Shown here: positions 1 through 10,816 of the stretch, piece after piece
How positions within the stretch are numbered: position 1 is the stretch's first letter
Layout of the letters: the number at the start of each line of letters is the position of its first letter
DNA from: Chara braunii
Lineage: Eukaryota > Streptophyta > Charophyceae > Charales > Characeae
Assembly (NCBI GenBank): GCA_003427395.1
Contig: BFEA01000188.1
Coordinates: forward strand, 2,362,306 to 2,389,837
Length of the DNA stretch: 27,532 bases
Reading direction: 5' to 3'
The notes under the pieces: model-generated
What the model was told of the DNA's origin: nothing
The model's database searches: none
Seen by the model: only the letters and a program-made list of their open reading frames with translations
Translations under genes and position numbers: made by a program

Positions 1-25
1 AAAAAAAAAAAAAAAAAAAAAAAAA
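1..25. repeat. Poly-A tract at window edge
   Basis: The window opens with 25 consecutive A residues. It may be the A-tail of a retroelement lying to the left, or simply a place where an assembly broke. Nothing else can be said from one side of it. Confidence 0.9.
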
Positions 26-114
26 GAGATTTGACCTTGAAGCACCCGGCGGTGGGATGCTAGGCGGAGGTGCTCATATCACCACACCTAGTTCTCCCTA
101 GCCCAGTCTTCTGT

Positions 115-245
115 TAAACCACTAGTACCTTTGCCGTCCGGTTTCGACAAGAGTTGTAGGATTGTCCCGAAGTTTTAGGAGGCTGGGCCCGACAACGGCT
201 GCCGTTGATAAATCTGATTGGCGGACTTCGTTTCGTTTTGGCCTC
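115..245. repeat. Dispersed repeat, copy 1
   Basis: This stretch shares an ordered set of short blocks with 15234-15345: TTAAACC(A/G)CTAGTACCT, then GGAGGC, then GGGCCCG, then CCGTTGA. Spacing between the blocks is similar in both places, so this is probably a diverged repeat rather than chance. It ends at a 25-base T tract (266-290). The family is not recognised. Confidence 0.45.
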
Positions 246-265
246 CTGAAAGGTCGGAGTCCCAC

Positions 266-290
266 TTTTTTTTTTTTTTTTTTTTTTTTT
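266..290. repeat. Poly-T tract
   Basis: A run of 25 T lies between two unrelated-looking repeat fragments. It could be the A-tail of an element on the - strand. An A-rich tract of about 34 bases follows at 410-430. Confidence 0.85.
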
Positions 291-316
291 CTGAAAGGCC
301 CTGGTGCAAGACCTCT

Positions 317-349
317 ATCCTGGTGGTGGTAAGAGAACCACCGGGATTG
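317..349. repeat. Inverted repeat (hairpin)
   Basis: ATCCTGGTGGT is followed by a 9- to 11-base loop and ACCACCGGGAT, giving an 11-bp stem with one G-T pair. It lies just upstream of the recurrent GCTCC/GGAGC hairpin at 369-390, so it may belong to the same repeat unit. Confidence 0.5.
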
Positions 350-368
350 AGGTTTTGCCAAGCGGGCC

Positions 369-390
369 GCTCCATCTATTGGTGGGGAGC
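369..390 (+). repeat. Recurrent GCTCC-N12-GGAGC hairpin, copy 1
   Basis: A 22-base block with GCTCC and GGAGC arms around a loop core CTATTGGTGG. The identical block occurs in reverse orientation at 22468-22489, and a near-identical one at 23820-23842. All three are close to A or T tracts. It is probably a conserved part of a short retroelement family, but the family is not identified. Confidence 0.6.
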
Positions 391-499
391 ACTATTTTCC
401 GAACCGTCAAAAAAAAAAAAGAAAAAAAAAAGAGGATTATTTCTGCTGGAAGGTCTAGGACACACTGGAATGTAGCATCAGTGTGCGTTCATTAGGTGG

Positions 500-2650
500 T
501 GATGACACTTTGTCCCACCACCCAAGCGCCATTGGAATTAAAGGGCACACAGAAGCAGATTGACGAACACGAGGTGCTTTCTTTCGTTTTTCCTTCCGCC
601 CTTTAATTTCCTACAAATTTACAAAAGCATCGTAGGTGAGCCGGCTTTTCGGGGTGATGCAAGCACTCTTCAAACGTGGGCTACGGTTTCATGTGTTCCA
701 AGGATGGAATATGTTTTATTATACAATATGATAGACAGACTGAACGGCTCATCAGCCTTAGCTTGAGGATAATTCCTTACAAATCACACCGATAAAGTTC
801 CGAATTATCACGCATACAACGAAATGAACTCCAATGTAATCTCAATGAAGTACAGCCATAGCCATAGAGCATAGAAGATAGATCGTCAACATGTGCACTC
901 TGATCACCCCCAAGAGTCATACTCTTCCCACCACTACCCACAGTCTAGCGGCCAAACCTCTACGTGTTTCAGCCACCCCGCGAGTGGCCTCATCAGGAGG
1001 AAACCTGATCTGGCAAATGTCCATCACACGAAAGCTCGGAATAAGAGGCCATTCCGAAAGCCTTGCCTCTATTTATCCTATCCCCAATCTAACCTTCCAT
1101 CGATCTCTCACCCTAAAACATGTGTCATACGTTCGGTCACCTCCATGGATGCTAGCGCTCTCCATGGTCCCAAAAGGCTGAACGGTCTGCGCCATCACGG
1201 GGCCTGGGAATCTGCACAGAACGAACGACACCAGACAAGCACAGCACAAACAAAAAACACAGGAGGAACAAAATCCGTGTAGCTCCGAAGTCGATGATCC
1301 GCTTGGTGTAACGAAAGCGGGGATCGCAAAATGCCTCAGTGCCGCTACCATCGCGTAGGAGGCTATGTGCCTCGAAAACCGTCGTCGCAGAAAGTGGACA
1401 GACATAGTCAGGTACTCGAGACGAGTGCATCTACGGATGAACCCCCAACTCCGGAAAACTCCCCATGCCTGCCACCATAGCCAGGGTTGTATGCCACCAA
1501 AACCGTCGTTGCGGAAACCAGAGAGCCGTAGTCCCACTGTCCGCACGGAGCACCAAAAACGCCGTTGTGCTGACAAGTCGAAGCACCGTCGGCCATCTGC
1601 ATCTGAAGAGGTATAGTACTACGGTGCTGTGACGAGCTGTCTTCCGTAACCACGCTACTTTCTGCGCGACGTTGCTTTGGGGGAAATGGGACGGGTCGGA
1701 GGGGGAGCAATGGAAAGATGGGTCGGACGGGCAAGTTGCATGGATACCCTCGTTTCTTTTTGTTTCTGTGGGAGTCGGTCGGGTCGACATCAGGAAAGTC
1801 CCGCGCCGACGATTGAGTAACCGTGCCTCAGCGAGCGTGATGGACAACGGTTGCCATGGCTTCTTTCTTGTTCTGCTGTGAGCACTAGGAATTTGGCGCA
1901 ATCATCGAGCGGGAATAACGTTTTTTTTTTTTTTTCAACTGATGTCGAGATCCTACGGGCTCGAGGAATTGTTTTTGGGATTTTCAGAATTTCCTTTTGC
2001 AAATAGGACTTAGACTAGGAATTTAGGCGCTCTAAATTTTGTTGCGCCCCGCTTCTCAGTTGCGCACACTTTGCTGCGCCAGGAACTGGGCTCTGAATGG
2101 ATCGCGCCCTTAATCTTGTGTAACTGTCGCTTTTGGCGGGCGAGATTGTAACTGTATCTTTCTTCTTTCTTGATTTCCTCATGTTTGCCCGCCTTCTTCT
2201 TCTTCGTCTTGCATACTTAATACTCTGCTCTAATTGGCCTGAACGCCTGTATGACCGGATCGATGCGTGGAGAGTGGCTACATCCCCCACGCCGCGGCCT
2301 GGCCATGCAGACGTAGGCACTTGCTCTCCTCTCCGTCTGACCACTTAGGCTTAATGCCGTATCTTTCGCGCAAGCATGCATGATATAAATTTCGCAAGCG
2401 CGATTAGTTTTCTCTCTATGAATTTTGGAGTTAGCGCGATCAGTGAGGGTCGGCTAACGAGTCAGCTCGAAGAGGTGAGTCGACGAGAGAGTTGGGCGAT
2501 CCGACGAGCTGGTGTCGGGTATGCCGCATGCGGGGTTGACGTGCGGGCCACGACGGACTGTGGCGCACAGGCGAACCCGGCTTGCATGCTCGAACCAAGC
2601 GGTGTGACAACTCTGTGTTGATGTGCGACGACGGACGGCCCGTATCGGGG
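500..2650. other. Stretch without recognisable genes
   Basis: Several ORFs of 70-167 codons exist on both strands (for example 893-1282 on + and 1073-1576 and 1431-1901 on -). They overlap each other antisense, have unremarkable composition and no domain I recognise. Small internal repeats are visible: ACTAGGAATTT(A)GGCGC at 1884-1899 and 2014-2030, and a degenerate AAAACCGTCGTYGC motif near 1375, 1498 and 1555. It probably consists of old unclassified repeats. Confidence 0.5.
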
Positions 2651-2660
2651 AGTGTAGAGN

Positions 2661-2729
<69 letters not shown>
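2661..2729. repeat. (GA)n microsatellite
   Basis: About 35 GA units follow directly after an ambiguous base at 2660. The inverted LTR copy at the other end of the window carries the matching (CT)n at 27471-27532, so the microsatellite is probably part of the LTR or of its shared flank. The N suggests that the sequence to its left may have been joined to it by the assembler. Confidence 0.95.
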
Positions 2730-2730
<1 letters not shown>

Positions 2731-2733
<3 letters not shown>

Positions 2734-4100
2734 AGCTATGTGTGGGATGAGGTCTCTTCTTCCAATCATCTGTATAACTTTGATCTTGTTGCGGCACTTT
2801 CGAGCTTTTTCTTGCAAATCGTTTCGAGATTTCCCTGTCGTTTTTGCCTCGTGTGTATGCATGGAATGGATGCGAACCCTCTTCGAGTGATCTTTTCAGA
2901 TTTTTTTTAATCCTATTCTGCAATGCTTGTTTAGTTCAAATTTTGTCGCTTTCTAGTACCCATCTGCGTCGTGCAATAATCCCGGGTCTGACTGAAAACA
3001 CTCGCTATGGATGTTTGGGTTTTATCATTAGCTTTGATCGTCAATACTGTGACGTGTTGGCCCTCGATGTCAGGGCAATTGCCCTTCTCCTTTCTCTTCG
3101 TCGCATGAATGGCATTGATGTGAACGCAAGGATTGGATCCCACCTAAAATAGTATGGGTAGGATAGTTGCATGCAGGGAGGACACAACCGATACACCGAT
3201 GCGAGGAACCCGAGCCTGATCAGCGTCCGCTCATGTGTGTGCCGTCGTGCTCGCATACGACCGTGATCTCGAGGTAACCGAGTCGCAGTGCATGCGCGCG
3301 TCTGCATGAGTCGACCTCGATCCTGACTCGTTATGAGGATGCGGGAGACCGAGTTCACTAAATTAAATCGGATATGGCTGTAAGAACCCCCTCTTGGATC
3401 ACCGATTATAAGAGCCTGAGGGACCCGGAGTATCGGGAATACTGGAAGGGTGAACAACTCAGACGGCGGGGAAACCTGAGAAACTCGGAATTCCCCTATC
3501 TAACAGGGAACGATCGACTGTGCGCGGGAGACTTTCACTAGGCCATAACTAACGAACCCCGGGGCCCGGACTACCCGGATTATCCGGATACTAACAACAC
3601 TCAGTATTATATATCTTTGGGCTTTGTCGTTATTACTACCAGTTTTTCTCCCTTCCATCTCCTCCTCCCATACCATCAGCTCACAGTGGTACTGTGGAAT
3701 TCCATAGCTCGCTATTGGCCCCGCACACCATGCGGAGAGTGTCGGCAGCAACAGGCGTATCGAGCTTTGGGATTTATCCGACAAACTCGAACCGAGGTCG
3801 AGCGGCGCCGACAGTTGTTCGGACTGCGCGACAACCATAGCGACCCACCGGTCCACCAGATACGGGACCGACCGCGACTACGACACTCATACCGGAGGTA
3901 GCCCGGTCTCCCGAACTCCAATATAACTCGGGACCAGCATCTCGCTCAACTACCCCTAACTTCCCTAAGCTTGCCACCGGAGATCTCAGTTCTGACTTGG
4001 GACTCCACCCCCACTTTCCTAAAATCCTTGGCACACCCCTTTTTCGCACTTTCGGGCCCCCCTAACACCCCGAAACAGGAAGTCGCGATGGGCATGAGGT
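2731..4100 (+). repeat. LTR of a gag-bearing retrotransposon (left copy)
   Basis: This segment matches the reverse complement of about 26113-27470 along its length, at roughly 90% identity by eye. The match stops just after GAGGTTGG at about 4096-4103. A tRNA-Met-like primer-binding site starts at 4101 and a gag gene follows, so the segment reads as the 5' LTR. The exact 3' end is unsettled: CA ends occur at 4069 and 4094. The 5' end is unknown because the homology starts at or before the GA repeat. The LTR is therefore at least 1.35 kb. Confidence 0.7.
3605..3614 (+). promoter_or_regulatory. Possible LTR TATA box
   Basis: TATTATATAT is the only strong TATA-like element within the LTR, about 490 bp upstream of the primer-binding site. 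The inverted copy retains a TATTATATATAT version. Its role as a promoter is an inference from position. Confidence 0.35.
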
Positions 4101-4114
4101 TGGTATCGGAGCCG
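4101..4114 (+). other. Primer-binding site (tRNA-Met type)
   Basis: TGGTATCGGAGCCG differs by one base over its first 12 positions from TGGTATCAGAGC, the well-known plant LTR-retrotransposon site complementary to the initiator Met tRNA. It sits immediately after the LTR homology ends and 167 bases before the first plausible gag ATG. The corresponding position after the inverted LTR copy at the right does not show this motif. Confidence 0.65.
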
Positions 4115-4866
4115 ACACGTGTCAAGACTGAGGATTGACAGGTGGTTTGGCTCCTCCAGTCAACAAATCTGGAGAGTCCTAGACAGGGACGAGCTAGACA
4201 GAGAAACGCATGGACGCGCGATCCGATAATAACTAGGAGTCACTCCGCTGGAAGACAGGCAGGTAATATGAACGCCAATCAGGCGCAAGGTGGGATGAAC
4301 CAACCAAATTTGGTTCCCCCGCAGCCTCCACGTGCTCGTGCCCCAGCCACCCCCCCTGATTTATACCTATTTGATCATGCGCACCACTTAGCAGGAGCAT
4401 GGCTTGCCACGCTCCAAGCGCAACACTATGATAACAATGAAGCCAGGATCAACGTCCCCGCTCGATTGGGCGGAGATGCGCATCATTGGTTTAGCACGTA
4501 CACATGGATCGATCTCCCGACGTTCGAAAGAGATTTCTTAAACCGATTTAACTATATTTATCCCGAACAGGCATTCTTCCTGATCAAAGATCGGGTGCAG
4601 AAGCTACTCGAATCCGTAGCAGAATACCGAAGTCGATTCTACCGATTATTTATCAAATCATAGAGGGAAGAGACGGTCGGTAGGGAATTTTTCATTGACG
4701 GACTCCGAAGCCAAGCAATGAGGATCAAACTGCGAAAGCAATTTTCCCCCATTACTCACAACCTACAACAAATAATGGACGCCGCCGAGGAAATGGAGCG
4801 AAAGTTTGCTGCCAGTTTCCTCGAAGACGAGGATCATGTTAAAGAGGGGGATACGTCCGAACTTAC

Positions 4867-4874
4867 ACGAGCAC
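4867..4874. repeat. Target-site duplication of hAT element, left
   Basis: ACGAGCAC occurs here and again at 6251-6258, directly outside the proposed element ends. Eight bases is the standard target-site duplication length of the hAT superfamily. Confidence 0.75.
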
Positions 4875-5260
4875 CAGAGTTCGCAACTGGGATTTTTAGG
4901 AATACCTGTACCTGACCTAACCACACCCTCCTTGAAAACCAACCACCCATACCTACTGTATACCTGGCCTGCCGGACCTTTACCCATCTCCACCTGCTAA
5001 AAAAAAAAAAAAACTATACCCAGACCCACCCTACCTGAACCTCTTCAGAATGTGACTGACCATACCTACCTATGAATATTTTTTTTCAAAACCACCCATG
5101 GCCACCTGAACCCAAACCTTTTGTTAACCACCCATGCCCTACCCTACCCAAGTTTTCTTGACCTGTACCCAACCGTACCTACCCATAATTATACTCGTCG
5201 TCCACCCTCCAGTAACCGCCCATATTCGCCCCTAGCTGTCCTTAACTGCCCCTAACTGTC

Positions 5261-5367
5261 CCTAACCGCCCCTCACTGTCCCTAACTGTACCTAACCGCC
5301 CCTCACTGTCCCTAACTGTACCTAACCGCCCCTCACTGTCCCTAACTGTACCTAACCGCCCCTCACT
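5261..5367. repeat. 30-bp tandem repeat, about 3.6 copies
   Basis: A 30-base unit beginning CCTAACCGCCCCTCACTGTC repeats at 5261, 5291, 5321 and partly 5351, virtually without mismatch. Looser versions of the same words continue on both sides. It lies in the left subterminal part of the hAT element and may multiply transposase-binding words. Read on the - strand it gives a repeating GRLGTVRDSE peptide, which is a by-product of the repeat. Confidence 0.9.
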
Positions 5368-5669
5368 TTTTTTACTTTTTTTTTGTACGGCTCTTAACCA
5401 CCCCCAATTGTCCTTAACCGCCCCCAACTATTCCCAACCCCCTAGACGTCACAAGATTGACATGGTAATTTTTATTATTATTAATATTATTATTTTATTT
5501 TATTTTTTTCAAGATGTGGCAGCTACTGCAGCTATTGCCGCAAAAGCAATAATTGTTACATCTCGTCACTCTCCGATGCTTTTATGGATGCATTTGGTCA
5601 ATTTTGGTGCTACAACAGCCTATGCAACCTGTATAGCATCTGCAAATGCAACAACCCTCGATCTGTCGC

Positions 5670-5678
5670 ACACACATA

Positions 5679-5740
<62 letters not shown>
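5670..5740. repeat. (CA)n microsatellite
   Basis: A CA dinucleotide array with one early interruption (ATACT) in the AT-rich centre of the hAT element. Confidence 0.95.
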
Positions 5741-5741
<1 letters not shown>

Positions 5742-6250
5742 CAGTATTACATACATAGGGTTACACAATTTTGAAAAACAAAAATAAAAAAATGAAGAGA
5801 TATAAAATTCACCCTTGCGAGAAAAAACGTTTGCGTCATGGGAAAGCGAGAAATTTGTAATATGAGAAAAGCGTGACGCTTGAGCAAAAATACAAAGCCC
5901 GCAAAGCTACAAGAGTCACATTGGGTATAGCACGGTTACCCGATCGGAACCTCAACCTGCCCGTACCCACCCCTTTTTTTTGTGGTCACCCGTACCTGCC
6001 CATACCCGTCTATTTTTTTCCGGCCGCCCATACCCGTTTTTGTTTTTTGTACCCCTACCCCTACCTTCCCCGACCCACCCATGATCTCCAAAAAGGGCAA
6101 CTGTGCCTGCCCTAACAACCACCACCTTTTGTTTGTGCCTGCCCATACCCAACTCCCCCTTCGGAAGGGGTACTCATACCCACCCGTAACCTGCCAGTTA
6201 CACTTGGGTACGGCCGGGTGCGGGTAACGGTTACCCGTTTGCACTCTCTA

Positions 6251-6258
6251 ACGAGCAC
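6251..6258. repeat. Target-site duplication of hAT element, right
   Basis: A second copy of ACGAGCAC, pairing with 4867-4874. Codon phase resumes at the next base, so the element inserted within a sense codon run of gag. Confidence 0.75.
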
Positions 6259-6623
6259 GAATGAAGCTCGCTGCGCTGCAAAACAAATTTGAAAACATGG
6301 GCTTTGTCGCAGGGCCTGCCACCTGCCTGGAGCCGGTCGGAATGCAGAAGCCGATGGCCAATATGACCATCGGACCACCTGTTATGGTGTCTCCGGCTCC
6401 CCCGTCCTCGCAGGCCGAAGAACCCAATCCTATCCTAAAGCTAACACGAACACTGGTAAATCTCATGCAGGAAAGAAGGAGGGAACAGGGGGAATATAAC
6501 GCCCGAATAGAAACTCTACTCCGCTCGATGTGACCCATCACGGTTTAAGCTACTCCCATGGGAACGAGAGCCGTGCAGGCAGAAGGTGACGTCGCCATAG
6601 TAACAGGGTTGCGAGTCGATGGT

Positions 6624-6665
6624 TGCTACACGTGTCACCAACCAGGACATATAGCACGAGACTGT
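6624..6665 (+). other. CCHC zinc knuckle of gag
   Basis: The pattern C-x2-C-x4-H-x4-C is intact (CYTCHQPGHIARDC), followed by basic residues. This is the nucleic-acid-binding motif of retroelement nucleocapsids. All four zinc ligands are kept although the gene carries stops upstream. Confidence 0.9.
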
Positions 6666-7226
6666 CCCAACCGACCTGCACGAGCCCGGATCGCACCACC
6701 GCCAGTGGCCGCAGCACCTATTGCTAACGGACCGGGAAGAGACGCTACGATGGTAGAAGAGACTGACAGCGGTGCAAGCCCGTCGGGGGTTACGGGCGAA
6801 GTTGTAGAGCTTATCCCACTCGACCAATATATATCGCTAGGATACCCGGTGTCGGAGGGCGCGGTGTCCCGGCCCTCCTCTGCGTACCAAGTCCCAGCTT
6901 GGTACCAACCTTTTGCTTTGATGTTGCGGCCTGTAGTCGTGTTCCCGAACCTCTACAAACCCCAGTACCCGGACTGTACCTTGACGTGGACCGGTCCTGT
7001 TGGTGGCTGCCTCAACAAAAGGGAGGGTGCACCACAGGACTCTCCTTTGGTCCACACAGGCTCGGCACCCTGCTGTACAGCAGAGCACTACCGGCCTGTG
7101 GTCGTGGTAGCCGTCGGGCTCGCCCTGGGACGCGAAGGTAGAGGGACTGGCGTGGGCTTTTCTACTGCGCGCCAAGTACCCCTTCACTAGGTTATGGGTT
7201 AGGTGCATAAGACAGAAGTCGTTGTC

Positions 7227-7251
7227 AAAAAGAGAGAAGGAAAAAGGAAAA
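7227..7251 (+). other. Candidate polypurine tract
   Basis: 25 consecutive purines (A-rich with GAGAG and GG) occur 37 bases after the gag stop. In LTR elements such a tract lies just upstream of the 3' LTR. No copy of the LTR is recognisable after it, so it may be chance or the 3' LTR may have been lost. Confidence 0.3.
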
Positions 7252-10200
7252 TAAATCGTCAAATTTGAACCTGCGTTTTAGTTCAGGAGAAATCTGGTGG
7301 CTTCAAGCCACTGTGATGTTACGATTTCCTTATCTTTCTGATTTTGCTACTACTACTATTATTATTATTATCACTGCTATTATTTTATTTTCGTTTAGCC
7401 TGTCATTTCGCGGAAAGGCCAACGGGTTGAATTTTGAGCTCAGACTGTAGTCTATGACCTGAGCTGGCCGACCCCTCGTTTGCCGTTTGTGGATGATTTG
7501 TCAGGCTGAGTGCCGCGCAGTGGGACCCCAAAAGAGGGGCAACCCGCGGCCACATTGGTAGGAGGCTTATCACTCTCCACGGAGGGTCATAAGCCCCCTC
7601 CTTGCCATCGGACACAGGTACCCGATAGGAGTAGACCGATGGTGTGTTTTGAAGAGAAGGGTGTGCCCGTCGGTATCTTGTTATGGGATCGCTGTTTTCG
7701 GACTGTAGTCATATCACGACGGTTAGTGGCTGATAGTTGTGTAGTAAGTTCTGCCGTGTTTTGACCGTTGAGTTTCGGTCGTTCATTTTTTTTTATTTAA
7801 TTTAATTCTATTCTGTTTTACTAATTTTGGAGCGTTAGAACTACTAATATGAAGAATTTGAAGGATGCCAATTTGAATTATTCTTTTAAAACGCGGGGAT
7901 CATAGTAAGAGGCAAGCCTATAAAGGGTAGGGAAGATGAGTCTTTGGCTACGGGCAGGCAGCAGCGCGCATGCCATTTTTTTGTGCTGACGTTGTCGGCC
8001 TGGGAAAAGTGGGTGGTCAGCTTACACGCGCGTTGAGCACCGAGCTGGGTTTTCTGGCAAATGACTATGTCACGTAGCAATGGCCTTTTCGGCTATCCGC
8101 CAAGGCACTTAAAGTTTTACTGAAGTTGGGCGCCTATGCGTGAAGAGGGAGCTACGGTGGATGTCTGTCTGAGTTATAGCAAGAGTGACGGGCAGGCTAG
8201 ACTAAGAATCAATCTCTACGGGGGAAAGGAGCAAGAAATGAGGGAAGATGCAAAAATACAGGGCGTGGTCACCGAGGCTCGTAACAGGGCGGAACGGAGA
8301 TACAAACGAGATGGGGTGACCGCGGCATTGTGAGTTACCGTTACTTACCATGAGGAGGAGACCTCCATGAGCACGACAGAGAGGGAGCACTGGACCGGGA
8401 CTCAGAGGCTTAGTCTGAAGCCAGCGAGGACCTGACCCAATCCTTGCATGGGCTGGAACAGTGGAGGAAGGAGCACCAGCCAGCGGAATCGGTAGAGGAC
8501 GGCCCAGAGGCCAGCTTAGCCCGGAGAAGAGACTGAGACTGTAAAGCAGGGCGGGCACGATCAGAGCGAAAATGCGAAACACAAGCAAGAGAAGCAGAGC
8601 ACGGGGGTTAGAGACAAAGGCAACGAGGAGTAGCTTTGTTGTGGCATCTAGAAGCTGAAGTGGCGACTAGGCATGTCGGCGAGAGCGGTCCACACGTGGT
8701 GCGGACCGGCGCATGAGAGAGAGGGTCAATGAAAGGAGGGATTCAACGAGTGAGAGGAACGCTGGCGAGCAAGGTGCATTTTCAACTGCTGCCTCCACGC
8801 TCTCACGCGGCGCTCTGCGTCGATTGAGTCGCGATGAGTCTTCATGACGGGGAGGGCTCTTCGTGTGGTCATATACTTGTTGATGTCAACCATGCTTGCG
8901 CCGCTTGCGTCCCTAGTTTCAGTGTGCACTGCGCATTCCGGGTTGAGGGGAAGGTAACCAAGATTTGGAAAGGGGATGGCGATGAAAGCTGCCTTCGTCT
9001 TCACCTCCTGAGAAGTCGTCATTCCCGTGCGGGTTGCCGCTGACGCCGAGAGTTCTGGATAAGCTCAACTCGAGTTCACCTAAGCGGGGTGGGCTTCTGA
9101 CTGGTTGGGTAACAAAATACGGTTGTTGCTCACTGATCAGGAACTTAACCTTGGCTACTCATCACGGTGGACGAGCCCAAAACGCTGAAACACCGGCGAG
9201 CCGCAAGGGCAAGCGAAGACGCTGAGATGCTTCGGTTACGCACCTGTTATGCTGGTCCTCTTCGTCCCATCTCGGTGACGGATCGAATGAAAATTATGAC
9301 TACGATTGATATGAAGCTTCGCTAAACTTCTGTTCACATTGCGTGATCGTTCGTAGAGGAGACAATTTTTTAACTTACCTAAGTGATTCTGCACGAGACG
9401 GGGTGCGAACTTACTGATCGAGGCTCGAGTGATATGTTATCGCATCAAGCGTTAGGCTCAATCAGAGACTGCACTGTGAGGTCATGTATGAAGAGAATTG
9501 ATTGCTCTGCATTCACTCCCTTTTGTTCTGTTCATGCTTCGTGGCAAGTCCTATCATGTGGAAACGGACTCAAGTCTAACGTGATAACCCCAAACGTGGT
9601 GTCATTATCGAAGGGGGCTACTCCGCCCCAATGCTCTAAACTGTCGTCACGGGTGGTTATAGTTCAAGAAGCACTCAGTCTGGTAACGAGGGAAAAGCAG
9701 GCTGATAGGAAAAAAGTGAGGGCAGAATATTATTTAGGATTCTAGTAAACATCTAACAATCATAGGGCGCCCGTCCCAGTATAGTGTTTTCCAGGCAGCA
9801 AAACCATTCGTAATGGAAAAGTTATCTATCGCAGTTCTGCTGCCTCGTATATACGTTGAACATCCCTTTACTTTTAATTTTGCTTCCCTGATTAATGAAG
9901 AGTTAGTCAGCTTGATTTGACTAGCGCTAAATGACGACGAAAGTGCTCACTAGCGCAATGCAGGTGCCAGATCGTATCGGGTAAAAAAAAAGGGGGGGGT
10001 GGTAGTAACTGAACCGCGTCGTGACGAGGTCAGACTCGTTGCATGATGCCTATATGAGTGATTATCGATTTGTGACAGGCACGTAATGTGCTAATCCAGG
10101 GTGAAGCTCTGAGAGCACTTGATCCACTAAAAGTTGGCAACGCTGGAGTGGTCATCAAGAGACGTCATGATTTCGTCCCATTCAAACGTCATAACTGAAT

Positions 10201-10790
10201 GTATCATTTGTATTGGGTGATTTGTTAACTGTTTGACGGGGCCAAATCTCCAGCGTCCCTTGCATGGTATGTTTAATGAGGGAATCCTTCTCGATGCAGC
10301 TAATTGAAATTGCTCGTTCTCTCTGCGAGTGCCTAATCAGTGATGCATAAAAGTTGGTCTCAGAAGTCTGGCTTCTTGATAAAGTGTTTGGCTAGGATGC
10401 TGTTTTATGGTATTCAGGCTTTCCCTTCGAAGGGTATCCTCGAGCTCGCTCGAGAAGGGGGTGATTCTAAAGGCTGGTAAAAAAATAGCAAACGGGCCAA
10501 CAAAGCATCATGACCAAGTGCTACTAGTTTTGATTAGAAGTACCAATCAGAGACGATGTTTGGTCTATAGGACTACAGAACAATAAGCCTGGAAAAGGCA
10601 TACGGGTACTGTCAAATTGCTTCCTAGAAATTTTGACGTACAGTTCAATGAGCAGAAAGCAAAAAGTCCTGAAGAAAGTTGTCTACTTGCTCGCCAAGTT
10701 TCTGCTGGATGGGGACTAAGTTGCACTACCATCATTATTTTTTCTTACCCATTTGACACAAATGAAGTTCCGCTCGAGCCCCTCCAGGGC
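7252..10790. other. Long stretch without recognisable genes
   Basis: I find no pol, transposase or cellular domain here. ORFs of 65-128 codons are present (8136-8333 on +, 8202-8588 and 8726-9022 on -, 9383-9745 on +), but none shows a recognisable motif and their frames do not join. A hairpin of GGAGGCTTAT and ATAAGCC..CTCC arms lies near 7560-7602. The part 9750-10740 is AT-richer and featureless apart from A9/G8 runs near 9982-10000 and a CTCGAG-CTCG-CTCGAG palindrome near 10440. Heavily decayed retroelement sequence is likely but unproven. Confidence 0.45.
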
Positions 10791-10816
10791 TAAGCAAGTC
10801 AAGTGCATAACCGTCC

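Larger units (their letters stand above)
4875..6250. mobile_element. Non-autonomous hAT (Ac/Ds-like) DNA transposon
   Basis: A 1376-bp insertion in gag. The left end starts CAGAGTTCGCAACTGGG; the right end read on the - strand starts TAGAGAGTGCAAACGGG. The two agree at 11 of 17 positions, and the right end matches the usual plant hAT terminal pattern. Both subterminal regions (about 4900-5450 and 5930-6240) are packed with degenerate ACCCRTACC/CCTAACC motifs, as expected for transposase-binding subterminal repeats. A short palindrome, CGGGTAACGGTTACCCG, lies 10-30 bp inside the right end. The centre is AT-rich with a CA microsatellite and has no transposase ORF, so the element would depend on an enzyme supplied in trans. 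The 8-bp duplication and the gag frame that continues across it fix the borders. Confidence 0.8.
4268..7190 (+). pseudogene. gag: Ty3/gypsy-type gag, interrupted by a hAT element
   Basis: Capsid/nucleocapsid polyprotein of an LTR retrotransposon. The likely start is the ATG at 4268; the frame is also open upstream. The first part (4268-4874) shows retrotransposon-gag motifs: LGGDAHHWF, then SVAEYRSRFYRLF, then FFIDGLRSQAMRIKLRKQF. The second part (6259-7190) has a CCHC zinc knuckle, CYTCHQPGHIARDC, at 6624-6665, followed by an Arg/Pro-rich and then unrecognised tail. The two parts lie in different raw frames, but leaving out 4875-6258 puts them in one frame. In-frame stops at 4661 (TAG), 6531 (TGA) and 6546 (TAA) are each one C-to-T change from CAG, CGA or CAA. 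No protease, reverse transcriptase or integrase follows. Confidence 0.8.

Noticed and set aside
2582-2910. ORFs with long Arg-Glu or Ser-Leu repeats
   Set aside because: They are translations of the GA microsatellite.
5261-5367. CRISPR-like array
   Set aside because: The repeats are directly tandem without unique spacers, in a eukaryotic context.
5242-5787. ORFs with Thr-His repeats or GRLGTVRDSE repeats
   Set aside because: They are translations of the CA microsatellite and of the 30-bp tandem array.
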